DNA of 64,000 bases, from assembly GCF_021290385.1 (NCBI RefSeq), contig NZ_CP089928.1, positions 2,650,501 to 2,714,500 of the forward strand, in the 5' to 3' direction. This document shows, piece after piece, positions 33,519 to 42,880 of the stretch (positions are counted from its first letter, which is position 1; each line of letters opens with the position of its first letter). The DNA comes from Microbulbifer sp. YPW16. Lineage in GTDB: Bacteria > Pseudomonadota > Gammaproteobacteria > Pseudomonadales > Cellvibrionaceae. Below the pieces are notes generated by a model. That model worked only from the letters and a program-made list of their open reading frames with translations, was not told the origin of the DNA and ran no database searches. A program made the position numbers and the translations under genes.

Positions 33519-35228
33519 GTGAATGGTACTAAGAAAGATCGCGGATCTACCAATACATTTACCGGTGCAACAAGCTTACTAGATATTCCCGCCAATGAAC
33601 TATTTGGCTATGCTATTAAAGATAGTCTACCTAAACAATTTCTTCCTTCATTTGTCCACGAGTCATCCCATTTTTGGTGCCTTGCTACTGAACTAGGTAA
33701 TGCGCTAGCACTATTGGAATTGCGTGCCCATCGAAAAATTATTTTCGAAAAGGCTAGTCTAAATGAGGTGTATAGAGACACAGCAGTAATCGATGCGCTT
33801 CAACTTTTCTTTGTGCCAATTTACGAGGGTATGGCACTATTTCATGAGTTTGACGTATTGCCTGGAAATTCTCGTGTCATTAGTAAGCCTAGTTTATGGG
33901 CGGCTAGGATTTTCCAGTCTCTTGTTGTTGATAAAAATGTAAACAAAGCAAAATCTAAAAAAGGTCCAGACTATCTTGATGGCATATTAGAGTCATTGAT
34001 GTTTGCATATCGTAATAGTGATACTGCACTAAGCAGAAAGATTAATGTTTTAATGCAGCCATTACAGGATGATCCACATTTTTATCTATCTGGTTATCTA
34101 ACAGTAAAAGCTATTTGGAGGCTTGCTTCTCAGAAGACTGAATTGTTTTGGGATAAAGAATTATTCATTTCTTATTTGCATTCATGGCTATTTTACGACA
34201 GGGTCTTAATTGAATTTATATGTGACGAGGATATTCCGCCTGAGGTACTTATAAGTCATATCTCTCGACGCCTTCAGCGACGGTTAGCTGTGCTAGTAAA
34301 TGAGGATTTAACAGAGGAAGTTCGTAGCTTCGAGGATATAGCAGATGGTGGGAGTGGCTCTGGAAGACCAATTTTTAGCAACATTAGATTGAGTGAGGCG
34401 GACGCTGATATTGGCTATCAAGCCTTTATGCGATTAATGCGCCAAACACTAGAAGGTGTTGGGGATAGGGAGTCGAAAAAAAATATTCTATTTGGTGATC
34501 TTGCGACACTTGAACACAGGTCCAAGTTTATGCGTCTTGCGATTGAGCCAGTATTTATAGAAGTTAATGAAAATAAGAGAGTAAATATTTATAAGGATAA
34601 ATCCCTGGATTCACTTTACATGAGTGGTCCTGCACCCAAGGGGGCAATCGTAGGTGTTACAAGAGGTTGGGTGGCAGTCTACTTTTCATCCGAAGATATG
34701 AAGATCTATACTCTGGCATGTCGTAAAGGTCGGGCAATGTTGTGGATGCCACCCTCAGGTGAAGTTTTAAATGATCAAAATGAGGAATGGCCAGTTATCC
34801 TCACAAAATTTATTGGGATAGAAGAAGCCAGGCAGAAAACCTCACAAGCAATAAGAAAAAGTCTTTTGGCTTCCAAGGACTGTGAGTATAAGTCGCTATT
34901 AGCCAGGGTTAAGCAGCATACTTCTGAGGTATTTTCAAACCTTTCACTGCAGACTATTTTAGAGCCGAGTGATGTATCAAGAGTAAGCCATCTGATTCAG
35001 CGTAGAGGATTCTATGACCTTTTGCATAAGGATGGTGATCTGCTTTCGTGCTTGGCCCAGCTCAGTGTATTGCCAATAAGTGGGCGTGATAATTTAAAAC
35101 GTCTCGAAGATAACTATGAAGAGCCTTTATTTACTGACAGTAAAATAGAAAAGTTGAAAGAAATATCTTCGATGTATAATTTTCCATTTGTTGTCGAGAA
35201 TTCGAAGTATCTATATTACTTAGTATGA
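33519..35228 (+). CDS. Large HExxH putative zinc peptidase paired with EACC1-like protein
   Basis: A 569-aa soluble protein starting with GTG, 20 bp after the EACC1-like gene. Residues 45-53 read FVHESSHFW, an HExxH site (H47, E48, H51), and about 55 residues later IYEGMALFHEFD offers a downstream Glu, the spacing used by gluzincins. The rest is helical and unrecognised, with a beta-like segment near 355-420 (GAIVGVTRGWVAVYFSSEDM). There is no signal peptide, so it would act in the cytoplasm, possibly recruited to the membrane by its partner. It converges on rtcR with 264 bp between. Peptidase activity is inferred from the motif, and the family is not known to me. Confidence 0.55.
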   Translation: MNGTKKDRGSTNTFTGATSLLDIPANELFGYAIKDSLPKQFLPSFVHESSHFWCLATELGNALALLELRAHRKIIFEKASLNEVYRDTAVIDALQLFFVPIYEGMALFHEFDVLPGNSRVISKPSLWAARIFQSLVVDKNVNKAKSKKGPDYLDGILESLMFAYRNSDTALSRKINVLMQPLQDDPHFYLSGYLTVKAIWRLASQKTELFWDKELFISYLHSWLFYDRVLIEFICDEDIPPEVLISHISRRLQRRLAVLVNEDLTEEVRSFEDIADGGSGSGRPIFSNIRLSEADADIGYQAFMRLMRQTLEGVGDRESKKNILFGDLATLEHRSKFMRLAIEPVFIEVNENKRVNIYKDKSLDSLYMSGPAPKGAIVGVTRGWVAVYFSSEDMKIYTLACRKGRAMLWMPPSGEVLNDQNEEWPVILTKFIGIEEARQKTSQAIRKSLLASKDCEYKSLLARVKQHTSEVFSNLSLQTILEPSDVSRVSHLIQRRGFYDLLHKDGDLLSCLAQLSVLPISGRDNLKRLEDNYEEPLFTDSKIEKLKEISSMYNFPFVVENSKYLYYLV

Positions 35229-35492
35229 TCCGTATCAAGTTCACTTTGAAGAATTTTTCATAGATGTGAGCGAGACAGGGACTAATTGATAGTCAAATGC
35301 TGTTGATTGCATTGAGAAAGTTTCCGTGAGAATGATAGGCCGTAAATTATTTTAGCCATCTATTAGTTGGCCCACTTGACGGAGTTAACTAATGGATGAC
35401 CACACAATTTCACATTCTGCGATAATGAACACCTTCAAAGGAATATAGAATTGAGCTGGAAGGTGATAGCCATAGGATCAAAGTGGCGTACG

Positions 35493-37088
35493 CTAAGCCT
35501 TCATGTCTTCAAACCTTAACCCGTGCTTACCAAGCAACTGCTTCACCCGGTGCGAATCGTTGTTCGACTTCTTCGCCTGCCGGCTCACATTAAACAGCTT
35601 GCGCCCGGCCTCCGCCATAGAGCTGGAGCGCCGGCACACATCAATCAGCGCGGCCAGCTTGAGCTGGTCGTAGTAATCCATCTCGGCGCTGCTGCCGCTG
35701 CCCAGTACGCTCTCCACTGCACTGCGGGCATGTTCGCCGCTGTGCTCGGGCGTGTGCCACTTGTGCTTCAGGCGGCGGACCTCTTCATCCACCACTTCCA
35801 CCGTAATGCGCCCGCCATCGGCCAGGGTGGCCATGCGGGTGATGCTGGCGTTCAGGTCGCGGAAGTTGGCCGCCCAGGTGGCGTCGGCTGAGCGGCCGAA
35901 GGCCAGGTACTTTTCCCGCGCTGCCCTGTTGAAGCTCACCAGGTGCCCGGCCTTGTTGGAGAAGGACTCCAGTTCGTAGTCGACATTGGGCTCCAGGTCC
36001 TCGATGCGGTCGCGCAGGGATGGCAGCTCATAGGTCCACAGGTCGATCCGTGCCAGCAGGTCGGCGCGGAAGCTGCCCTCCCTGGCTTTCCGGGCCAGGT
36101 CCCTGTTGGTGCCGGCAATCAGCTGGAAGTCGCTGCTGGCCTCGCGGTCGGAGCCGAAGGGGATAAAGCGCTTGTCCTCGATCGCCCGCAGCAGCATGGC
36201 CTGTTCGTCCAGCCCCAGCTCACCGATCTCGTCGAGGAACAGCAGGCCCTTGTGGGCTTCCTTCAGCAGGCCGGCGCGATCGGCGGTGGCGCCGGTGAAG
36301 GCACCTTTCTTGTGGCCGAACAGGGCGGACATGGTGTTCTCGCCTTTCAGGGTGGCGCAGTTGATGGCCACCAGCCGTCCCTCCAGCTTGCCGCGCTGCT
36401 TGCGCAGTTCGTACACCCGCTGGGCCAGCTGGGTCTTGCCGGCGCCGGTGGGGCCGGTGATCAGGATCGGCGCATTGGAGCGGATGGAGACCTTCTCCAG
36501 CTGCTCAATCATGCGGTTGAACGGTGCGTTGTTGGTCTGGATACCGCCCTTCAGGTAGACGGTGCCTTCCTGGTGTTCCTTCTGGAAGCGCGAGGCAATC
36601 TGGTCGTAGCGGGACAGGTCCAGGTCAATTACCTGGTACTGGCCGGGCGCGTCGCTGTCGCGCCGGGCGGGGGAGGTCTGCAGCAGCTTGCCGGGCAGGT
36701 AGCCCGCCTCGGTCAGCAGGTACAGGCAGATCTGCGCCACGTGGGAGCCGGTGGTGATATGGGTCAGGTAGCGCTCGCGGTTGGGGCGGAACTGGTAGCC
36801 ACGGGCGAAATCCAGCAGCTGGCTGTAGACCGTCTCGAAATCCCACGGGTCAGGGAAGTTCACCTTGTGGTGGACCACCTCGGTCTCGGGGGATACCAGT
36901 GCGATGTCCTCGGTGACCTGGTTGGCCAGGCCCTGGGAGTGGTTGTCGAACAGCAGTTCCAGCCGGTCGATCAACAGGTCTTCGTGCTGGCACATGGAAA
37001 CGGTCGGCCGCCACTTGTCCCAGCGCTTATCGCCCTTGCCGCGCCGGTCCATGGTGGTGCCGAGAATACTGATGGCAACTGTTTTCAT
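35493..37088 (-). CDS. rtcR: RtcR, sigma54-dependent RNA-repair regulator
   Basis: A 531-aa bacterial enhancer-binding protein that switches on the divergent rtcBA operon. The N-terminal about 180 residues form the RtcR CARF-like sensor domain (ISILGTTMDRRGKGDKRWDKW and HITTGSHVAQICLYLL), reported to respond to damaged RNA ends. The AAA+ module has Walker A GPTGAGKT near 212-219, the sigma54-contact motif GAFTGA near 264-269, Walker B LLFLDEIGEL near 286-295, and a C-terminal helix-turn-helix (SMAEAGRKLFNVSRQAKKSN). ATG at 37088 is taken as the start; a TTG at 37097 would add three residues. The shared 240-bp upstream region holds inverted repeats and a sigma54 promoter. Confidence 0.95.
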   Translation of the reverse strand: MKTVAISILGTTMDRRGKGDKRWDKWRPTVSMCQHEDLLIDRLELLFDNHSQGLANQVTEDIALVSPETEVVHHKVNFPDPWDFETVYSQLLDFARGYQFRPNRERYLTHITTGSHVAQICLYLLTEAGYLPGKLLQTSPARRDSDAPGQYQVIDLDLSRYDQIASRFQKEHQEGTVYLKGGIQTNNAPFNRMIEQLEKVSIRSNAPILITGPTGAGKTQLAQRVYELRKQRGKLEGRLVAINCATLKGENTMSALFGHKKGAFTGATADRAGLLKEAHKGLLFLDEIGELGLDEQAMLLRAIEDKRFIPFGSDREASSDFQLIAGTNRDLARKAREGSFRADLLARIDLWTYELPSLRDRIEDLEPNVDYELESFSNKAGHLVSFNRAAREKYLAFGRSADATWAANFRDLNASITRMATLADGGRITVEVVDEEVRRLKHKWHTPEHSGEHARSAVESVLGSGSSAEMDYYDQLKLAALIDVCRRSSSMAEAGRKLFNVSRQAKKSNNDSHRVKQLLGKHGLRFEDMKA

Positions 37089-37091
37089 GGT

Positions 37092-37126
37092 TATCAAAGA
37101 TATTATCCCGCTATCAAAAAAGATAG
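37092..37126. promoter_or_regulatory. Candidate RtcR binding sites (two TATC/GATA inverted repeats)
   Basis: TATCAAAGATA (37092-37102) and CTATCAAAAAAGATAG (37111-37126) are two palindromes with the same half-site, about 110-145 bp upstream of the sigma54 promoter of rtcB, the usual place for an enhancer. They lie at the very start of rtcR, so they may also autoregulate it. Binding is inferred. Confidence 0.5.
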
Positions 37127-37234
37127 ATCTGTGTCGCTTCGATGATGGTGGCCGCTGGCGGGAAATCGCTTTATGAAGAAAAATTCTTTATTTAAATCAA
37201 CGGGTTAAAAGTTTTTTCAGCACGCTGGCAAAAG

Positions 37235-37251
37235 TTGGCACTGTCCTCGCT
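37235..37251 (+). promoter_or_regulatory. Sigma54 promoter of rtcBA
   Basis: TTGGCACTGTCCTCGCT matches the -24/-12 form, with GG at 37237-37238 and GC at 37249-37250 separated by exactly 10 nt. Transcription should begin near 37262, about 70 nt before the rtcB start. It faces rtcB and has the sigma54 activator gene rtcR directly divergent. Confidence 0.8.
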
Positions 37252-37330
37252 ATACAGGGGCTACACATAAGCAAGCACGAACCCGGCAGCCGAACAGAAA
37301 AGCCGGGATGGAAGAAGAAGGAAAGGAACA

Positions 37331-38557
<1,227 letters not shown>

Positions 38558-38561
38558 GACC

Positions 38562-39623
38562 ATGCATACCATTGATGGATCACAGGGCGAGGGCGGTGGA
38601 CAGATTTTCCGCTCCGCGCTGACTTTGTCCATCTGCCTGGGGGAGCCGGTGCGGATAAGGAATATCCGCGCTGGCCGCCGCAAGCCGGGCCTGATGCGCC
38701 AGCACCTGGTGTGCCTGCATGCGGCCCAGGCGATTTCCGGCGCGCAGGTGACGGGGGACGAGCTGGGCTCCACAGAGGTGACGTTCAAGCCGGGCAAGGT
38801 GAACGCTGGCGAATACCGTTTTGCCATTGGCACCGCCGGCAGCACCAGCCTGGTGTTCCAGACCATCCTGTTGCCGCTGCTGCTGGCGGACGGGGTGAGC
38901 GAGGTCTGCCTGGAGGGCGGCACCCACAACAAACAGGCGCCCAGCTTCGATTTTATCCAGGCCGGTTTCCTGCCGGTGATGGCGCAGATGGGTTACCGGG
39001 CCGAGGTTCAGCTGGAGAGGTTCGGCTTTTACCCGGCCGGCGGCGGCCGGTGGCGGGCACGGATATACCCGGTGGGTGAACTGAAGCCGCTGGCTCTGCT
39101 GGAGCGGGGCGCCGTGCTAAGCAAGGAGGCGCTGGTGACCTCGGCACAGATTCCGGGCCACGTGGCAGACAGGGAATTGCGGCATATCGCCAGCAAGGGC
39201 GACTGGGCGGCGGACGAGCTCCAGCGCCGGCAGGTGGATTCATTCGGGCCGGGCAATATCGTGTCGCTGCGGGTGTACGCCGAGCACGTTACCGAAGTGA
39301 TTGAGGTGGTGGGCGAGAAGCAGCTGTCGTCGGAGCGGGTTGCGGGCCGCGCGGTGAAGGAGTTCAACCGGTATATGGAAGCCGGGGTGCCGGTGGGCGA
39401 ACACCTGGCGGACCAGCTGCTGCTGCCGATGGTGTTGGGCAGGGGCGGCCGTTTCAGGACGCTGGCGCCGAGCCAGCACCTGCTAACGAATATCGAGGTG
39501 ATCCGGCAGCTCACCGGGATGGAAATCAGCGTGCACAGGGAAGGCGGGCACGCCTGGATCGTCAGCGTGCCGGGCAGCACGCAAGCGCGTGAGGCGCCGG
39601 CAGCAGGATATGCCCAGGGATGA
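38562..39623 (+). CDS. rtcA: RtcA RNA 3'-terminal phosphate cyclase
   Basis: A 353-aa cyclase that converts RNA 3'-phosphate to 2',3'-cyclic phosphate with ATP. IDGSQGEGGGQIFRSALTLS opens the protein, RRKPGLMRQHL gives the substrate loop, and EGGTHNKQAPSFDFIQ near 113 and SQHLLTNIEVI near 304 (catalytic His of the covalent AMP step) are all present. The start overlaps neither neighbour; only 4 bp separate it from rtcB, so they are co-translated. The last about 20 residues are less conserved. A long structured non-coding stretch follows. Confidence 0.95.
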   Translation: MHTIDGSQGEGGGQIFRSALTLSICLGEPVRIRNIRAGRRKPGLMRQHLVCLHAAQAISGAQVTGDELGSTEVTFKPGKVNAGEYRFAIGTAGSTSLVFQTILLPLLLADGVSEVCLEGGTHNKQAPSFDFIQAGFLPVMAQMGYRAEVQLERFGFYPAGGGRWRARIYPVGELKPLALLERGAVLSKEALVTSAQIPGHVADRELRHIASKGDWAADELQRRQVDSFGPGNIVSLRVYAEHVTEVIEVVGEKQLSSERVAGRAVKEFNRYMEAGVPVGEHLADQLLLPMVLGRGGRFRTLAPSQHLLTNIEVIRQLTGMEISVHREGGHAWIVSVPGSTQAREAPAAGYAQG

Positions 39624-39628
39624 AAAAT

Positions 39629-39709
39629 GGCACAGGGGATGTGCCCGCGTGAGAACACTGGCCACCTGCAATGCGCAGGTGGCAGTAAAAGAGTTTGGGC
39701 CAATGGCCC
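39629..39709 (+). ncRNA. Start of structured 3' region of the rtc transcript (three hairpins)
   Basis: Right after rtcA come three clean stem-loops: GGCACA/TGTGCC (39629-39645), GCCACCTGC/GCAGGTGGC, a perfect 9-bp stem (39661-39683), and GGGCC-AAT-GGCCC (39697-39709). No T-run follows any of them. Together with the tRNA-like elements they suggest a structured RNA downstream of rtcA, on the same transcript or processed from it. Confidence 0.5.
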
Positions 39710-39793
39710 GGCATGCGGAGCTGGTTCACAACGCCAGCCCGGCACAGGAGCCCCTGGCTTGCTGTGTACCTGCCGGGGCAATTACCTGAACAC

Positions 39794-39863
39794 TACTTTG
39801 TAGCTCAGAGGTAGAGCAGCCGATAGTTTCGGCCGGTCGCAGGTTCGACTCCTGCCAGAGTAA
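39794..39863 (+). ncRNA. tRNA-like RNA with shortened anticodon loop
   Basis: A full cloverleaf can be drawn. The acceptor stem TACTTTG pairs with CAGAGTA (7 bp, one G-T), then TA, D-arm GCTC-AGAGGTA-GAGC, anticodon-like arm GCCGA-TAGTT-TCGGC with a 5-nt instead of 7-nt loop, variable region CGGTC, T-arm GCAGG-TTCGACT-CCTGC, and discriminator A at 39863, followed by CGT rather than CCA. A normal tRNA finder may score it as a tRNA or pseudogene; the 5-nt loop should prevent decoding. It sits between rtcA and the slipin on the same strand. tRNA-like YrlA-type RNAs next to rtcBA are known in Salmonella, so this may be a functional analogue. Confidence 0.7.
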
Positions 39864-39930
39864 CGTCGTCCACTACACGACTTATCCGGTAAAGGCGAAG
39901 GCCTGGGGTTCGACTCCCCACAGGGTTAAC
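39864..39930 (+). ncRNA. Second, partial tRNA-like element
   Basis: Directly after the first element, a perfect T-arm TGGGG-TTCGACT-CCCCA (39904-39920) is followed by CAGGGTTA, ending like its neighbour (CAGAGTAA). Upstream are GTCGT-CCACTAC-ACGAC (39865-39881), TTA-TCCGG-TAA and AGGC-GAAG-GCCT (39893-39904), which could take the places of D, anticodon and variable arms. A good 5' acceptor strand is lacking; AACGTCG would pair at 5 of 7 positions. So it is a degenerate or deliberately non-standard tRNA mimic. Confidence 0.5.
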
Positions 39931-40200
39931 GCCCTTGTTGACTACCAGAGGCCCATGGCCACTGGGCGCTGGCGACTTGCACTCCCCCGGGAAGGCAGCC
40001 GCCGGTACCCGGAGGCGCCGGAAGTCCGGGCGCCGGTGGTGGGCAACCTGGCACGTGGCATTGCCACGCCGGGCTCGCCTGCAGCGCGGGCAATGCGCAT
40101 TGGCGCACCCCCGCTGCAGGCAGGCCGGCCGATGACATTGTCACCTGCCCGGTTCAAGCCGCCGGCCCCCGGGCTTCCGGGTGGGCCTCACCCCTGGTTA
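39931..40200 (+). ncRNA. Hairpin-rich non-coding stretch before the slipin gene
   Basis: Successive stem-loops are visible: GGCGCCGG against CCGGGCGCC (one bulge) near 40014, CGTGGC-ATT-GCCACG near 40052, TGCGC-ATTG-GCGCA near 40094, TGAC-ATT-GTCA near 40131 and a long GC-rich one near 40162-40183. An 84-codon open frame runs through here but has no ribosome site and no protein-like features, so I favour structured RNA. The slipin ribosome site follows at 40229. Confidence 0.4.
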
Positions 40201-40241
40201 CGCAGGTAATGCGCCGGGGAACAGAAGTAAGGAGAAGTAAA

Positions 40242-41399
40242 ATGATGATATGGAAAAGCGTCGATATTGCCGATCACGAGCGGGCGCTGCTGTTCCGCCG
40301 TAACCGTTTTATCCGCGTGCTCGAGCCGGGCCGGCACCGACTGCTGCAACTGGCGGACAAGGTGACGGTCGAGGTCCACGATATCAGCGATGTACTGTTC
40401 GAGCGCCCGAACGCCAGGTTCTTCCTGAACACCCATGCGGAAAAGCTGGCGCCCTACACCGAGACCCACGAGCTGGGTGACAGCCAGGTTGGCCTGCTGT
40501 ACCGCGACGGACACCTGGTGAATGTCCTCAGCCCGGGTACCTTCCTGCCGGTCTGGAAAGGGGTGGAGAATGTGCGTGTCGATATTATTGATATCAGCGC
40601 GCAGTACACCGTGGATGAGCGGCTTGTCGGCCTGCTTGGCCGGGGCTCCGGCGCGGTGCCGAAGGCGTCGGTGGCATCCGCTATCCACTACGTCGAGGTG
40701 CCGGATGAGCACGTGGGCCTGCTGACCGTCAATGGCACGCTGGTACGCAAGCTCGAGCCCGGCAGCTACGGCTTCTGGAAATACAACCGGACCATCGCCG
40801 TACGGCTGGTGGATCTCAGGCTGCAGACCGTAGAGGTCAGCGGCCAGGAAATCCTCACCAGGGACCGGGTGAGCCTGCGCATCAACCTGAGCGCGAGCTA
40901 CCGGGTGCTGGATGCCGAGCGGGCTGCACTCAAGCTGGGTAATTTCGCGGAATACATCTACCGCGAGCTCCAGCTGCGGCTGCGTGAGGCGGTAGGGGGC
41001 AACACCCTGGATGCGCTGCTGGAGGACAAGGACAGCCTCAACCTGGGCATCGCCACCGCCGCGCGGGAAAAGCTGGCGCACTACGGTATCGAGCTGGCGA
41101 CGGTCGGGGTGAAGGACATCATCCTGCCCGGTGATATGAAGCAGATCCTCAACCAGGTGGTGGAGGCCCAGAAGGACTCCGAGGCCAACCTGATCAAGCG
41201 CCGGGAGGAAACCCAGGCGATGCGGTCGCTGCATAACACCGCGAAGATGATGGACAACAACCCGGTACTGATGCGCCTGAAGGAGCTCGAGGCCCTGGAG
41301 CGGGTAACCGCGCGTATCGACAAGATATCCGTTTACGGCGGGCTCGAAGGCGTCCTCAACAACCTGGTGAACCTGAAACCCACCGCCACAACCCAGTAG
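40242..41399 (+). CDS. Slipin/SPFH-domain protein of the rtc operon
   Basis: A 385-aa band-7 (SPFH) protein. Three similar strand-turn units occur in the N-terminal two thirds: ERALLFRRNRFIRVLEPG, SQVGLLYRDGHLVNVLSPG and EHVGLLTVNGTLVRKLEPG. The SPFH core follows (VEVSGQEILTRDRVSLRINL), then a helical coiled-coil (EAQKDSEANLIKRREETQAM) and a short C-terminus. No clear membrane helix begins the protein. AAGGAGAA precedes the ATG at 40242. Slipins are recurrent partners of rtc operons, probably linking RNA repair to membranes, but the mechanism is unknown. Confidence 0.85.
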   Translation: MMIWKSVDIADHERALLFRRNRFIRVLEPGRHRLLQLADKVTVEVHDISDVLFERPNARFFLNTHAEKLAPYTETHELGDSQVGLLYRDGHLVNVLSPGTFLPVWKGVENVRVDIIDISAQYTVDERLVGLLGRGSGAVPKASVASAIHYVEVPDEHVGLLTVNGTLVRKLEPGSYGFWKYNRTIAVRLVDLRLQTVEVSGQEILTRDRVSLRINLSASYRVLDAERAALKLGNFAEYIYRELQLRLREAVGGNTLDALLEDKDSLNLGIATAAREKLAHYGIELATVGVKDIILPGDMKQILNQVVEAQKDSEANLIKRREETQAMRSLHNTAKMMDNNPVLMRLKELEALERVTARIDKISVYGGLEGVLNNLVNLKPTATTQ

Positions 41400-41401
41400 G
41401 T

Positions 41402-41424
41402 AGCCCGCCCGATAGGGCGGGTTA
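41402..41424 (+). terminator. Terminator hairpin of the rtc operon
   Basis: AGCCCGCCC and GGGCGGGTT pair around a short loop just after the slipin stop codon, followed by ACTCTCTCC, a weak pyrimidine run. Likely the end of the rtcBA-slipin transcript. Confidence 0.6.
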
Positions 41425-41830
41425 CTCTCTCCGCTACTGCCGGCAGCTAAGAAGGCGATCCACCGTTGGGCTGGTCTGCCTGCCAAAATCCTACCCAGTT
41501 CGGCAAGTATGTGTTTTTCCCGAAGTCATGGGGAAAGTGGCGTTTCTTCCGCAGCACCTGTGGTGAGCCAAACTCTGGCCCCATTGATTCACTAACCCCC
41601 CGCTCCACAGCTTTTTTTGCGGTAAGGCATCACTCCAGGATACGCGCAAGGTGTAATTTGGTGTAATAAAGCAGAGCAATTTGTTCGAAATCATTGCTGA
41701 TCTGTGGCACATAGTTCCTTATAATGATGATAGGGAAGAATATATAGAGCAAGGTAGCTGTTCGTGTTCCTGCCGATTTGGCCGTGCGGGATGCTTTAAA
41801 TAAACAACGAATGACTTGGGGTAAATACAG
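41425..41830. other. About 400 bp with no gene; possible promoter
   Basis: Short frames only. A perfect TATAAT at 41720-41725 lies about 105 bp before the lipoprotein gene, but no convincing -35 box stands at the usual distance. Confidence 0.35.
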
Positions 41831-42490
41831 ATGATAAAGAAACTGATGGTGCTGACCCTTGCGGTTGTTGCTACAGGCTGTGCGGGCGTGAAAAATATGC
41901 CCTTATCTGCAGATGCTGGGCCGATGATCGAAGGTCGGCAATTGAGTGGCGTCAGCCGCGAGAAGCCAGACTTTATTGCCACTACACCCGGTAATAGCAT
42001 GTTCGGCGCCGTTGGTGTTATTGCCATGGTCAAAACTGGCAACAAGCTGGTAAAAGAAAACAATATTGAAGATCCGGCAGGTCGCATCTACGACATTCTT
42101 GCAGATGCCATGGCCCAGGAGCATAAGCTTGTACTGCTGGATGACAATACTGTCACCGCTGAAGGCAATGACGTAGAGGAACTCACTGCCCAGGTGAATG
42201 ACTCCCGGCTGCTTCTGGATGTGCAAACCCTGGGGTGGAAATTCCTCAATTTCCCTCTGAATTTTAGCAAGTACCAGGTTGGTTACGGTGTAAGGATGAA
42301 GCTGGTGGATACTTCCACTAACGAAATCCTGGCTGAAGCGCAATGTGGCCAAGCGAGCCCGGAAGAGGTCGAGCAGGCTCCGACGCATGACGAGCTACTG
42401 GCCAACAATGCATCGCTTCTAAAGCAGAAGCTACGCGAAGCCGCAGATCACTGCGCGAACGAATTTAAAGTCAATACATTGATGCTTTAA
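41831..42490 (+). CDS. Putative lipoprotein, unknown
   Basis: A 219-aa protein with a lipoprotein signal peptide (KKLMVLTLAVVATGC, Cys17). The mature part has a Gly-rich hydrophobic stretch (GNSMFGAVGVIAMVKTGNKLV, about 55-75) and then an alpha/beta domain ending with Cys-bearing segments. I recognise no family. It is likely held at the outer membrane. Monocistronic: hairpins lie before and after it. Ribosome site weak (GGGGTAAATACAG). Confidence 0.6.
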   Translation: MIKKLMVLTLAVVATGCAGVKNMPLSADAGPMIEGRQLSGVSREKPDFIATTPGNSMFGAVGVIAMVKTGNKLVKENNIEDPAGRIYDILADAMAQEHKLVLLDDNTVTAEGNDVEELTAQVNDSRLLLDVQTLGWKFLNFPLNFSKYQVGYGVRMKLVDTSTNEILAEAQCGQASPEEVEQAPTHDELLANNASLLKQKLREAADHCANEFKVNTLML

Positions 42491-42538
42491 CGGTCCGGGT
42501 AACCGAATCTACCTGGAAACCTCCGGGGAAGCCCAGTC

Positions 42539-42563
42539 GATAACCCGCCCAAAAGGCGGGTTA
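42539..42563 (+). terminator. Terminator hairpin after lipoprotein gene
   Basis: AACCCGCC and GGCGGGTT pair perfectly around CAAAA (42542-42562), followed by ACTTTCCC. It strongly resembles the hairpin after the slipin gene. Confidence 0.65.
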
Positions 42564-42880
42564 CTTTCCCGGGATGTCATCGGGAATGCTGTAGTTCTCC
42601 GCCTATGGCTGGCGGCAATATAGACAGCAGCAGCGCTGTCCGAGAGCGTCGGGAGTGGACGGCGAAAATAATAATCAGGAATGAGACTTTGACGTCTGAA
42701 AACAACAGGAAATCTCCTACCAGAACACAACTCCAGCCGGAATATTGAGATCCAGATATAACACGACTGAATCCGACGTGTTCCATCGATTTTTGTGCCT
42801 ACTGCTTGCACCATATGCTGCTAAGTTAACATCGGCAGAGTTTACCCCCTTGGTGTCGCTAAAGTCCCTCTAGAGCACAT
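42564..42880. other. About 320 bp without a gene
   Basis: Only short frames on the minus strand with unlikely composition. The right end must contain the promoter of the membrane protein starting at 42881. Confidence 0.35.

Noticed and set aside
35493..37088. CARF domain as a sign of a type III CRISPR system
   Set aside because: The protein is RtcR with a sigma54 AAA+ module beside rtcBA; no repeat-spacer array or cas gene was seen anywhere in the window.
39794..39863. Calling the cloverleaf a normal tRNA gene
   Set aside because: The anticodon-like loop has 5 instead of 7 nt, and no CCA is encoded; decoding is unlikely.
39955..40209. 84-codon frame between rtcA and the slipin
   Set aside because: No ribosome site, Pro/Arg/Gly-rich, and it runs through several strong hairpins.
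42509..42814. 101-codon minus-strand frame
   Set aside because: Covers a terminator hairpin and has no protein-like features.
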